From: Sphingomonas sp. BAUL-RG-20F-R05-02
GTDB lineage: Bacteria; Pseudomonadota; Alphaproteobacteria; Sphingomonadales; Sphingomonadaceae
NCBI RefSeq assembly: GCF_022662305.1
Contig: NZ_JAKNQH010000010.1
Span: 1-64,000, forward strand
Direction: 5' to 3'
Length of the DNA stretch: 64,000 nucleotides
Made by a program: the position numbers and the translations under genes. The notes under the pieces were generated by a model. That model made no database searches. It was not told the DNA's origin and saw nothing but the letters and a program-made list of their open reading frames with translations. Shown piece after piece: positions 33,350-43,300 of this stretch. Position 1 is the stretch's first letter; each line of letters begins with the position of its first letter.

Positions 33350-33616
33350 TTAGTCGCGGTGGGAGGGCTGCTGCTTCGCCATCCGCTGGTCGCGGATCGC
33401 CAGCATCTTGGCATGACATGTCGGCGAGGTCTCGTCGATGCGCTGGATCATGCACGCTTCGGCGGCCTTGCGGTTGAAAGCCTTTACCTGGGCGGGGCAA
33501 AGACGCTTGGCATCCGCGAAACAGGCCTTGCGCCCCTCGTCGGCAGCTGCCGCGGGCGTGGCCGTGCTCACGACGGCAAGCGCCAGAACCATCGCCAGAT
33601 ATCCTGCTCGTTGCAT
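33350..33616 (-). CDS. Small secreted cysteine-rich protein
   Basis: The product is 88 residues. A clear signal peptide (YLAMVLALAVVSTATPAAAA) is followed by a mature part of about 65 residues with four cysteines. They lie in ACFADAKRLCP and, about 15 residues on, in EACMIQRIDETSPTCHAKM. The C-x7-C and C-x11-C spacing suggests two helical hairpins held by disulfides, as in cysteine-rich-repeat proteins of proteobacteria. It would be periplasmic. TAGGACG lies upstream of the ATG. No function is known to me. It is convergent with the GH9 gene. Confidence 0.72.
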   Translation of the reverse strand: MQRAGYLAMVLALAVVSTATPAAAADEGRKACFADAKRLCPAQVKAFNRKAAEACMIQRIDETSPTCHAKMLAIRDQRMAKQQPSHRD

Positions 33617-33659
33617 ATGTCGTCCTACTCGTCCGGGGGTTGCTTTACGTAGCGCATCA

Positions 33660-34163
33660 TCAGGCGTGGCTCACCCCGTTGTCGCCTAACGCACGGTTTT
33701 CGGCGGTCATCCTGATCCAAAGCACCAGCGCGTTGAGGATCGAGAACAGCAGCGCCACCCACGGCAACCCGAACGCCAGCGGCAACAACGCAATTTCGGC
33801 GATCACCACGCAATAATTCGGGTGCCGCAGGAAACGGAACGGACCATTCGTCACCAGCGGCGCACCGGGCAGCACGATGATACGGGTGGTCCATCGCCGC
33901 CCCAGCGTCGCCAACACCCACACGCGCAGCACCTGCATCACCATGAACAGCGCGAACAGCGTGAGATTGACAGAAGCCCGCCATCCGAACCACCACAGCG
34001 CGGCGAGCCACGATGCGTGCAGCACGACCAGCAGCGGATAATGCCGACGACCGACTTCGTAGGCACCACGGCGCAGCAGAAACGCGGTGTTGCTGCGCGC
34101 GATGACGAGTTCGATCAGTCGCTGCACGGTGACAAACACCAGCACCGCAATGGCAAGCGTCAT
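33660..34163 (-). CDS. ICMT-like membrane methyltransferase
   Basis: The product is 167 residues with about four hydrophobic helices. The C-terminal signature GPFRFLRHPNYCVVIAEI and the final MTAENRAL match the isoprenylcysteine carboxyl methyltransferase-like family, where this region binds S-adenosylmethionine. The gene overlaps the type III polyketide synthase stop as ATGA. In Streptomyces the srsA-srsB pair couples a type III PKS with an ICMT-like enzyme that methylates alkylresorcinols. By analogy this protein may methylate the PKS product, but substrate identity is inference. Confidence 0.87.
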   Translation of the reverse strand: MTLAIAVLVFVTVQRLIELVIARSNTAFLLRRGAYEVGRRHYPLLVVLHASWLAALWWFGWRASVNLTLFALFMVMQVLRVWVLATLGRRWTTRIIVLPGAPLVTNGPFRFLRHPNYCVVIAEIALLPLAFGLPWVALLFSILNALVLWIRMTAENRALGDNGVSHA

Positions 34164-35212
34164 GCCGCGCGCTTCAGGGTAACGGTGCTGGCGGTGAAGC
34201 CGGGTCCGAGCGCGGTCAGCACCGATACCGGCGGCAGCGCGTCGGCCCGCACCCGGTCGAGCACGAACAGCGCGGTCGGGGCCGACATGTTGCCGTGGTC
34301 CCGCAGGGTCGCGCGTTCATGGTCGAGCGAGCCCTGATGCAGCGACAGGGCGAGTTCCAGCGCGTCCACCACTTTCGCACCGCCCGGATGGCAGATGAAA
34401 CGATCCACCGCCTCCACCCGCAGGTTTTGCGGACCGAGCATCTCGTCCATCGCCGCGCGCATATTGCGGCGCGCGAACGCGGGTATCGCGCGGTTGAGCA
34501 CCACGCCGAAGCCACCCGGCTCGATCTCCCAACCCATGATGTCGAGCGTGTCGGGCCATGTCTTCTCGGCGGAAGCACTCACCTCCGCGAAACCCTCGTC
34601 GCCCACCTTCAAGATGCAGGCGCCCGCGCCATCACCAAACAACGCTGTCGAGATGATGTCCGCCTTGCCGGTCCCTCGCGTCCGCAACGTCAGGCTGCAC
34701 AATTCGATCGTCACGAACAGGACGATCGATCCCGGTGTCGCGCCCGCCAGCTTCGCGGCCAAGCCAAGCCCCGTCACACCGCCCGCGCAGCCAAGCCCGA
34801 ACACCGGCACGCGGGCGACGTTCTGGCGGAAGTCCATACGACGCATCGCGCGCGCTTCCAGGCTTGGCGTGGCGATGCCGGTGGTGGTCACGGTCACGAT
34901 CGTATCCACATCCGCCGCCGCCAGCCCGGCGGCGGCGAGCGCCTTGCCGGCAACCTCGACGAACAGGTCGTCGGCGGCGGCCAGATAGGCAGCGGTCTTT
35001 TCGGTGAAATCGCGCGGGGTGCGATACCAGTCCGGCGGGCACGCCAGTTGCCGGGTCTGGATACCGGCGGTTTCGAACACCGATGCCATCCGCTCGAAAT
35101 CGCCGAAGCTTTCGCCGAGCACGTCCCGGCTGATCTCCAGCGCGACCGCCTGATCCAGGATATGGGGTGGCGTCGCGGTCGCCAGCGACAACATCGTTAC
35201 CGGGTGGCGCAT
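34160..35212 (-). CDS. Type III polyketide synthase
   Basis: The product is about 350 residues of the chalcone/stilbene synthase fold. The catalytic triad is visible: Cys142 in FGLGCAGGVTGL, His275 in RFICHPGGAK and Asn308 in DHGNMSAPT. The enzyme extends a CoA-bound starter with malonyl-CoA and cyclises the product to a pyrone, resorcinol or phloroglucinol type lipid. The starter cannot be read from sequence. The ATG at 35212 has AGGA seven bases upstream and is followed by RHPVTMLSLATATP; an upstream GTG-type extension is not conserved. It is coupled to the ICMT-like gene and divergent from an efflux pump. Confidence 0.93.
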   Translation of the reverse strand: MRHPVTMLSLATATPPHILDQAVALEISRDVLGESFGDFERMASVFETAGIQTRQLACPPDWYRTPRDFTEKTAAYLAAADDLFVEVAGKALAAAGLAAADVDTIVTVTTTGIATPSLEARAMRRMDFRQNVARVPVFGLGCAGGVTGLGLAAKLAGATPGSIVLFVTIELCSLTLRTRGTGKADIISTALFGDGAGACILKVGDEGFAEVSASAEKTWPDTLDIMGWEIEPGGFGVVLNRAIPAFARRNMRAAMDEMLGPQNLRVEAVDRFICHPGGAKVVDALELALSLHQGSLDHERATLRDHGNMSAPTALFVLDRVRADALPPVSVLTALGPGFTASTVTLKRAA

Positions 35213-35335
35213 GCAGGTCCTATCCGACCGGCGTTCCCGGCACATCTGTTATGACGCGAAGGAAACGATCTCCCGCGCCGTGGGTTCCGGCAAGGGTTGA
35301 TCCAGCCCGCCGAAGTGTCGTTCCCGAAAGGTATC

Positions 35336-36889
35336 ATGACCGAGTCCCAACCGCACGTGACCGCCCGTACCTGGATTGGTTTCGCCTTCATGTGCCTCGG
35401 CATGTTCATGGCGATCCTCGACATCCAGATTGTTGCGACCTCGCTACCGACGATCCGCGCCGCGCTCCACATCGGTGCGGATCAGATGGTCTGGGTGCAG
35501 ACCGCATACCTCACCGCCGAGATCGTCGCCATTCCGATGACCGGTTATCTGACACGGCTGCTCGGCATGCGCAGGCTGTTCGTGGTGGCGATCACAACGT
35601 TTACGCTGGCCTCGGCGGGGTGCGCGATCAGTCACGACTTCGCGACGCTGATCGCATTCCGGGTCTTGCAAGGATTTGCCGGCGGCACGCTGATCCCGGC
35701 GGTTTTCTCGGCGGTTTTCCTGCTGTTCCCGCAGCGTAGCCAGGGGCTGGCCACGACGATAGCCGGTCTGGCCGCCGTTTTCGCGCCCACGATCGGCCCG
35801 ATCGTCGGTGGATGGTTGACGCAGACCTATTCGTGGCATTGGCTGTTCCTGGTCAATATCGTGCCTGGCATCGTCGCCGCGACCGGCGCCGCCGCCATGC
35901 TGCCGCACAGCCCAATCGATCGCCACGCGCTGCGGACGATCGACATCGTCGCCGTGCTCTTGCTGGCTGTCGCGCTGACCGCGCTGGAGATTGGGCTAAA
36001 GGATGCACCACGCTTCGGCTGGGGCTCGCTGCGGGTGGCAATGCCGTTGGCGCTATTCGTCGTGGGCGGCGTCGTGTTCGTCTGGCGCACATTGCGGTCG
36101 CAGCATCCCATCGTCGAGCTTCGCAACTTCGCCGATCGCAATTTCACAATCGGCTGCGCCTTCAGTTTCGCGCTCGGCGTCGGGCTGTTCGGATCGACCT
36201 ACCTCATGCCGTTCTTTCTCGGACTGGTGCGCGGGCACGGCGCGCTCGAGATCGGCGAGATCATGCTCGTGACCGGGATCGCGCAACTCGTCGCCGCCCC
36301 GATCGCGGTTGCGCTGGAGCAACGCGTCGATGCGCGCGTGCTGACCGGCCTCGGCTTCGCGGTGTTCGCCGTCGGCATGGGGATGAGCGTGACGCAGACC
36401 AAGGATACCGACTTCGCGCAGATGCTCGTGCCGCAAACCCTACGAGGCGCGGCGATCATGTTCTGCCTGCTGCCGCCGACGCGGCTGGCGCTCGGCAACA
36501 TCCAGGCGCGGATGGTCGCGGACGCAAGCGGCCTGTTCAACCTCATGCGCAATCTCGGCGGGGCAATTGGGCTGGCGCTGATCGATACCGTCATCTTCAG
36601 CCGAAGTGCCGGACATGCGCGAGACATCGCGAGCAGCCTGCGCCACGGAGACGTCGCCACGGCGGTGTCGATCGGCATTCCGCGCGACGCGTTTCTCGAT
36701 CAGGTCGGCCAGCCGATCGGGCCGGAGGTCGAGGAGATGGTGCGCCCCTTGATCGCAAAAGCCGCGCTGGTTCACGCGATCAACGACGCATGGTTGATGC
36801 TCGCGGTGCTGACCGCGGTTTCGCTCCTGCTGATCGCGCTGGTCCGCAGGGGGAAACAGGCGGACCAACACGCATCGCAGCGCCCGTAG
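35336..36889 (+). CDS. DHA2-family (14-TM) MFS efflux transporter
   Basis: The product is about 517 residues with about 14 hydrophobic helices. TM1 reads MCLGMFMAILDIQIVATSLP, carrying the LDxTIVxxALP-like motif D1 of DHA2 drug:H+ antiporters. The 2-3 loop has GYLTRLLGMRRLF (motif A) and TM5 has GPIVGGWLTQTYSWHWLFLVN (motif C). It probably exports a hydrophobic compound by proton antiport. The ATG at 35336 has AAGG upstream. The gene is divergent from the type III PKS with 123 bp between, so export or tolerance of the polyketide is possible but unproven. Confidence 0.92.
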   Translation: MTESQPHVTARTWIGFAFMCLGMFMAILDIQIVATSLPTIRAALHIGADQMVWVQTAYLTAEIVAIPMTGYLTRLLGMRRLFVVAITTFTLASAGCAISHDFATLIAFRVLQGFAGGTLIPAVFSAVFLLFPQRSQGLATTIAGLAAVFAPTIGPIVGGWLTQTYSWHWLFLVNIVPGIVAATGAAAMLPHSPIDRHALRTIDIVAVLLLAVALTALEIGLKDAPRFGWGSLRVAMPLALFVVGGVVFVWRTLRSQHPIVELRNFADRNFTIGCAFSFALGVGLFGSTYLMPFFLGLVRGHGALEIGEIMLVTGIAQLVAAPIAVALEQRVDARVLTGLGFAVFAVGMGMSVTQTKDTDFAQMLVPQTLRGAAIMFCLLPPTRLALGNIQARMVADASGLFNLMRNLGGAIGLALIDTVIFSRSAGHARDIASSLRHGDVATAVSIGIPRDAFLDQVGQPIGPEVEEMVRPLIAKAALVHAINDAWLMLAVLTAVSLLLIALVRRGKQADQHASQRP

Positions 36890-36971
36890 ACGACAGGCGG
36901 CTGCGCCTTGGCCGACTTACGTCCCGCACAGACGCCCCCGTCCCGCCGCGAAGGCGAAGCAGTTCCGCTCC

Positions 36972-37169
36972 TCAACCCTCATCCAGATCGAGGAACGCGA
37001 CCACGTCGCTTTCCGTCGCCAGCCAGAGGCCGGTCTGTACGTCCTCGGGCTGCTGTCGCGCCACCATCAAGGCTTCGCCCAGCGGCCCGTAGAACAGGGT
37101 CTGCGCAGCCGCATCCTCTTCGCTCAAGTGATATAGACGGGCGCTGGCGGTGCTGGAGACGGTACGCAT
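36972..37169 (-). CDS. Small hypothetical protein, acidic
   Basis: The product is 65 residues: MRTVSSTASARLYHLSEEDA opens it and ATESDVVAFLDLDEG closes it. It has no signal peptide or membrane helix. The ATG is preceded by CAGGAAAGTAGG, a good ribosome site. It stands alone between the efflux gene and the autotransporter. I do not recognise the family. The acidic C-terminal end resembles a folded single domain rather than antisense noise. Confidence 0.58.
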   Translation of the reverse strand: MRTVSSTASARLYHLSEEDAAAQTLFYGPLGEALMVARQQPEDVQTGLWLATESDVVAFLDLDEG

Positions 37170-37345
37170 CCTACTTTCCTGTCATTGCCGCTTGTCAAGT
37201 TCAAGTTCCGGGCGGGTAATCGCAAGGATCACGTAACAAAATCAAGCAGACACGAAGAAGCTGCGGTTCGATATGACTAGACACATTTCGGCAATTGTTC
37301 ATATCGTGGCCGATCGGCAGAGTACGCCGATTGGGGGGGAAGCAC

Positions 37346-40300
37346 ATGAGCAAGGTCGGTATCGACGCATCCGCGCGTCGGTGGAAGTTCGCTGTCGGTA
37401 GCAGCGCGATGGCGCTGATGATGGCGAGCGCCAGTGCGGCGACGGCGCAATGTTCACCCGACCCCACCATTGCGGACGGCACCACCGCCTGCTCCGGCAA
37501 TGACACCGACGGGATCCGGGTGACCACCGCGAACACAACGCTGACGGTCGCGCCAGGCGCGAACGTCACCACCACCGGCACCTCAGCGATCACGGTCGAC
37601 GTCCTGCGTGGCGATTATAGCTCTTTTACCGCGAACACGATCAACGTGGGTGGCAGCGTTTCCGCAGACGGACAGAGCGCGATTGCGGTCATGTCGGGGA
37701 CTTCGACAACGCCATCTTACTACAGTACGCAGCAAATCGCGCTCACCGTAGGCGCAGGCGGTGCTGTTTCGGGCGCGACGGCACTCGCCTTGCTCCCGTC
37801 GCCCGGCAATGCAAGCGGGACGATCTCCGCGACAGTGGATAACGCCGGAACCCTTACCGGTACGGGCGGCATCGCCCTGCTCGGCAACGCTACCACAAAC
37901 ACCTACGGCTACGACCAATCGATCGCAACTTTCACGACGATTACCAACCAGGCGGCCGGCGCAATCGTTGGCGGCATCCTGGGCCCGGTGGTCACGCTGG
38001 GCAACGCGGGCAGCATCGATGGTGGCGCGAGTAGCGCGGTGGACTCCGGAAACTCCAATAGCAGCTACTACGCCACCATCACCAATTCAGCGGGCGGCGC
38101 GATCCGCTCCACCTCGAACGCCGCGACGCTACGCAATACCACCGCTTCAACGACCATCACCAACGATGGTACGATCGCCAACGCAGGCTCCGGCGCGGCA
38201 TTGTCGGCCGGATTACTGACGATCGCCAACAACGCAGACGGCGAGATTACCTCTGCGGGCAGCACAGCAGTGCAAGCGTCGTTCATCAACCTTGTCAACA
38301 AGGGGGTCGTCACCGGCAATGTCGTGGCGACCGGCGGCGGCAATACGATCGACTCCACGACGGGGCGGATCGATGGCGCGGTAACGTTTGGCAACGACAA
38401 CAACACGGTGGCGGCAACCTACGTCGGCCGTCGCGCGCTGGCGACCGGGATCACCGGCACGATCACCACCGCCGGCACTAACAATGTCGAGCGTGTAGTA
38501 TTCTCCGCAGACACCGACGTAACTACCCCGATCGACCTCGACGCCGGGTTTCAAAAACTCGTCCTGGCGCCTGACGCCCAGGTGACCGCGACGCTTTTGG
38601 CGGGATTTTCGACCGCAAACTCCCTGACTCTGAGCGGCCGTGGAGCGGTGATCAACCGGACGACCCTCACCGCGCCTGGCATCAGCGATCTCGATTACGG
38701 CTTCGCCTCCTCCGCCGTGTTCACCAACGAAGGAACGATCGAAGGTTCCGGCGTCGTGGATACCTATGGGCGTGGTGGCTATGCGGTAACCTTTAGCAAC
38801 CATAACTTCATCAATCGCGGCATCGTGACCAATGATAGCCGTGGCGTCTCGATGTTCAACAACACGTTGGAGAACAGCGGCCAGATCACGACCAAGAACA
38901 CCGGCGTTGAGATGTCCGACGCCGTGCTGAACAACAGCGGCACCATCACGTCCACGGCAGGGGTCGGTGTCTCGCTGTTCGGAAATGTCGGGCTTCGATC
39001 GTCGAACAGCGGCACGATCACTGGTGCGACCACCGGAGTGATGTCGTACGGTTATTATCTTACCAACACGGGGACGATCAGCTCGGCCGGGACGGGTGTG
39101 TCGATCGATCAGTCCTTTACCAATGCTGCAGGCGGCGTGGTAAGCGGCGGCAGTGGTCCGGCTGTCATGGGTGGATACAACGCCAGCATCGCCAATGCGG
39201 GTACGATCAACGGCAACGTCGTGGTGGGCGATGGCGCCGCCGCGTACCTGGCGCTGAGCGGTGGCACGCTCAACGGAAACCTTGCGATGGGTGATGGCAG
39301 CACGCTTCTCACGGATCTGGTCAACACCGGCACCGGATCGTTCGCGGGTATCAACGGAACCGTTACCGTGACCGGCAAGGCTTCGCTGCTTTACGCCATC
39401 AACACCGACACATCCGCGAATTTGATTTCCGGCGATACAACGCCGTTTTCCAGTGTCGGCTACCAAGTCGCCCACGGCGCCAAGCTGACGCTTAGCGGTC
39501 CTGATGGCCAAGCCCGCACGCAGACGCTTGTTTTAGCCGGCAACGGGAGCGTCGATCTCAACGGGGCGGTTTCGGTCATCGATGCACCGGCGATCCGGTC
39601 AACCAAAGCGATCACGTATCCGGACGGCAGTCCTGAAACCGCGGCATTGGCAATCACCAACCGCGGCAACATCACAGTCTTGCAGTCAGCAGATAGCACG
39701 GCCTATTCCCTGTCCGGCGTATCCCTGAATAGCGACGACACTTTCGCGAACCTCGGAACAATCACCGTGACCAACCGAGCTGCCGCCGGCTCACTCACCG
39801 CCATTACCGGTGGCGCTAGCATCACCAATGCCGGCTCGATTCTGCTCGATGGCAGCACCGGCATCAGCAACTTCCAGCCTGAAACTCTGGTCAATTCGGG
39901 TGACATCACGCAGGTTGACGGCGGCGCGATGGCGAACGGCATCACGGGGCCAATCACTGTCAACAACAGCGGGACGATCCGCGTCGGCGGCGTCGCGGTC
40001 GAGGCCTCGGGTTCTACGATCTCAAATTCAGGCACCATCGCCAGCACTGGTGGCGTCGCGATCGGCGCCATTCGTAACAGCTATGGCTCCGCGACGGCTG
40101 TGATCGTCAACGCGGCAGGCGGCATGATAACGGGGACCGGCGGCACCGCGGTGCAGCTGTATTCCGGTCTTTTCAGCAACGCCGGAACCGTGAGCGGCAC
40201 CGTCGACCTGGGCTATGACGTTTCATATTATTCTGGCGCACCCACCCGCTCCTACAGCAACAGCACCTATGTGGCGGCCGGCGGCACCATCGCAGGTGAC

Positions 40301-43300
40301 CTGCTGTTCGGCGACGGCGACGACCTGTTGTTGCAAACTGCGGATGCGTTAGGTGTTTCTGGCACCATCGATGGTGGCGCCGGGCGGGACATATATGGAC
40401 GTTCTTTGACGAGCAGCGACACGGTCGCGCTCGACCTTTCAAAAGTCCGCAATTTCGAAGACGGCCTCGTGCAGGTACTCGGCGCCGACACGGTCGCCAC
40501 GGTAACGGCCAACGGCACCTTTGGCGGCAACCTGTTTGTGGCCGGCAACGGTCAGGTCGTCAATCAGGCCAGCATCACCGGCAGCTTGTCGACTGCACTG
40601 CCTAGCAGCATACCATATTCATTTGCTTCGGCCGCGCTGTTCCCGGACGATCAGGTTCTGGCGGCGATCACCAACACAGGCTCGATTGCGGGCGGCGTTT
40701 CCGTCACGACGTCCGCCTTCACCAACAGCGGCACGATCACGCAAGCGGAGGCGTCGCTCCCCAGCTATTCCTACCCCGGTTACCCATATTATCCCTACGG
40801 GGACTCCACACCGAGCGTCTTGCTAAGCGGGACCAGTGTCATGACGATCCGCAACAGTGGCCAGATCAGCGGAGGCGGTTTAACGGCGACGAACTATAGT
40901 TACGTGGATGTCGCCCCCACCGCGATCGACTTCGCGAACAGCGGTACGATCTCCAGCGACAACAAAGCGGCGGCAGCCGCAATCAACGTCTATGATTTCG
41001 GGTCGGACAACGGAGGCACGATCCAAATCGCCAATTCAGGTACGCTTTCCGCGCAGGTCGATGCGGCAAGCGGCACGAACGCGACTGCGCTCAGCCTGAA
41101 TGCGGATCCGGATCCACAGCCGATCGCGTACACCATCACCAATAGCGGCACGATCCGTGCGACCGCCACCGGCGCTAGCCCCGATCTTTACCCGCAGACC
41201 AACGCGTTGCTGGTGAGCGGCGCCGGGTTGTCGGGTACGATCACAAACACGGCTAGCGGTGTGATTACCGCCAGCGGTGAACGTGCTTACGCCATCCTCA
41301 TCGCGGAGACCGCGCTGAACCTGAGCAATGCCGGCGTCATCACCGCGACCGGCACGAAGACGAGCACCGCAATCCAGACGTTCGACGCGTTCGACAACGT
41401 GATCGTCAACACCGGCACGATCACCGGCGACATCTTTCTAGGTGATGGCGCGGACACGCTCGACAATGCCGGCACCATCAACGGTGCGGTTTCGCTCGGT
41501 GCGGGCGACGATCGCTTCATCCAGCGTGTCGGTGCGACCGTGAGCGGCCTAGTTGACGGCGGTGACGGTAACGACCGCTACATCGTCGATGCGAGCGGCG
41601 GTACCGCCACCCTCGCCGCATCGCAGATCAGCAATTTTGAAACCGTCACGCAAACCGGCACCGGCACCGGCACCGGATACTACTCGGGCACGTTCAACGT
41701 CGATACGATTGCGCTCGCGGGCGGGACGCTGGCAGTGGCCGCGGGGCAGACGCTGGCAACGTCAGGCGTAACCACGATCACCGGCGGTGACGCGGGCGTC
41801 AGCATCGTGAACGCCGGTCGCATCGCCGGCGCGGTGAGGCTCGGCGCGGGGGACGATAGCTACACGGACATGGCCGGCAGCATCGCGGCCGGCGGCGTTG
41901 ATGGCGGCGGCGGCACCAACCTATACCGCGTGATCCTCAACGGGAATCGCAGCGGGATCGGCGCGCGCGCCAACTTCCAGCAACTCGCCGTGGCCGGCAC
42001 CGGCACGCTTACGCTGGCGCTCGATCAGAACTTCCAGTCGGTTTCGCTCGCCGGTGCGAACCTGAACGCGAGCCTGGGCGGGTTCACGATCGGCCGGATC
42101 GACGGCAGCGCCGCTGCCGAAAGCGCGTCCGTCGACGGCGACGTCGCCGCAGCCTCGCTCGGCGGTGGCGACGACACGCTGGCACTCGGCGCGACGACTC
42201 TGGCCGGCCGCTACGACGGCGGCGACGGGACTGACGTGCTGCGCCTTACCGCTAACGGACCGGTCACGCTTACTGGCACCGCCACGCATTTCGAAACGGT
42301 ATCGCTGGCGAACGGCACGCTGACGATCGCAGGAACGCTTGGTAGCGATGGTGCGGCACTCGCGTTTGGCGACGGCGCGCAGGCGGTGACGGTCGCCTCC
42401 GGCGGCACCTTGGCCGGCTCGATCGACCTCGGCGCGGGCGACGACAGCTTCACGCTGGCGCGTGGCGGCGCCTTGATCGGAACCGTCGCGGGCGGCGCCG
42501 GCGCCGGCACCGACACGGCAACGCTCGATTTTGCGAACGGCCTGACCCTCAACAGCGGTACGCTGACCGGCTTCGAGCAGCTGGTCGCACAAGGTAGCGG
42601 CACGCTGGCGCTGAATGGCGGCGGCTTCTCGTTCGACACCGCCACCATCGCCGGCGACCTGACCATCGCAGCAGACGCATCGCTTACCACCTCACACCTC
42701 ACGTTTGGCCCGGCCGACAATCGGCTCACGATCGCGGGTACTTTCGCCGGCTCGGTCGCCGGTGGCATTGGCACCGACAGCATCGACGTGTCCGGCGGCA
42801 GCGTCGCCGCACCCGTCGCATTCGAAACCGTCTCCGGCATCGAGGCGCTGCGGATGAGCGCCGGTTTCGCGACCGTGTCGGGCGATGCCGCATTCGGCAC
42901 GGTGGCGCTGGCGGGCGGCCGCCTGGTCGGTCTTGCCGGGTCGACCATCGCGGCGTCCAACATCACGGTGGGCAGCAACGCGACGTTTGGCTCGGCGGGC
43001 ACCGTCAATGGCAACGTCACGGTGAACGGCACGCTCAGTCCGGGCGCATCGCCCGGCACGATGACGGTCAACGGAACCGTCTCGCTGGCGGGTGGCTCGA
43101 CCTCGTTGTTCGAGATCACGCCGAGCGTATCGGACAAGCTCGTCGTCAATGGCGCGCTTTCGATTGCGCAAGGCGCGACGCTGCAACTCGTCGCCACTGG
43201 CGCCGTCAAACCGGGCACGGTCACCGATCTGATCGTGGCGAGCGGCGGCATTACCGGCAGCTACACCACCGTGGTGAAACCGGCCTCGTTGTTCGGTTTC

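Noticed and set aside
38213..39511. 432-codon minus-strand frame inside the autotransporter
   Set aside because: It is a mirror of the passenger repeats, without a signal or domain of its own.
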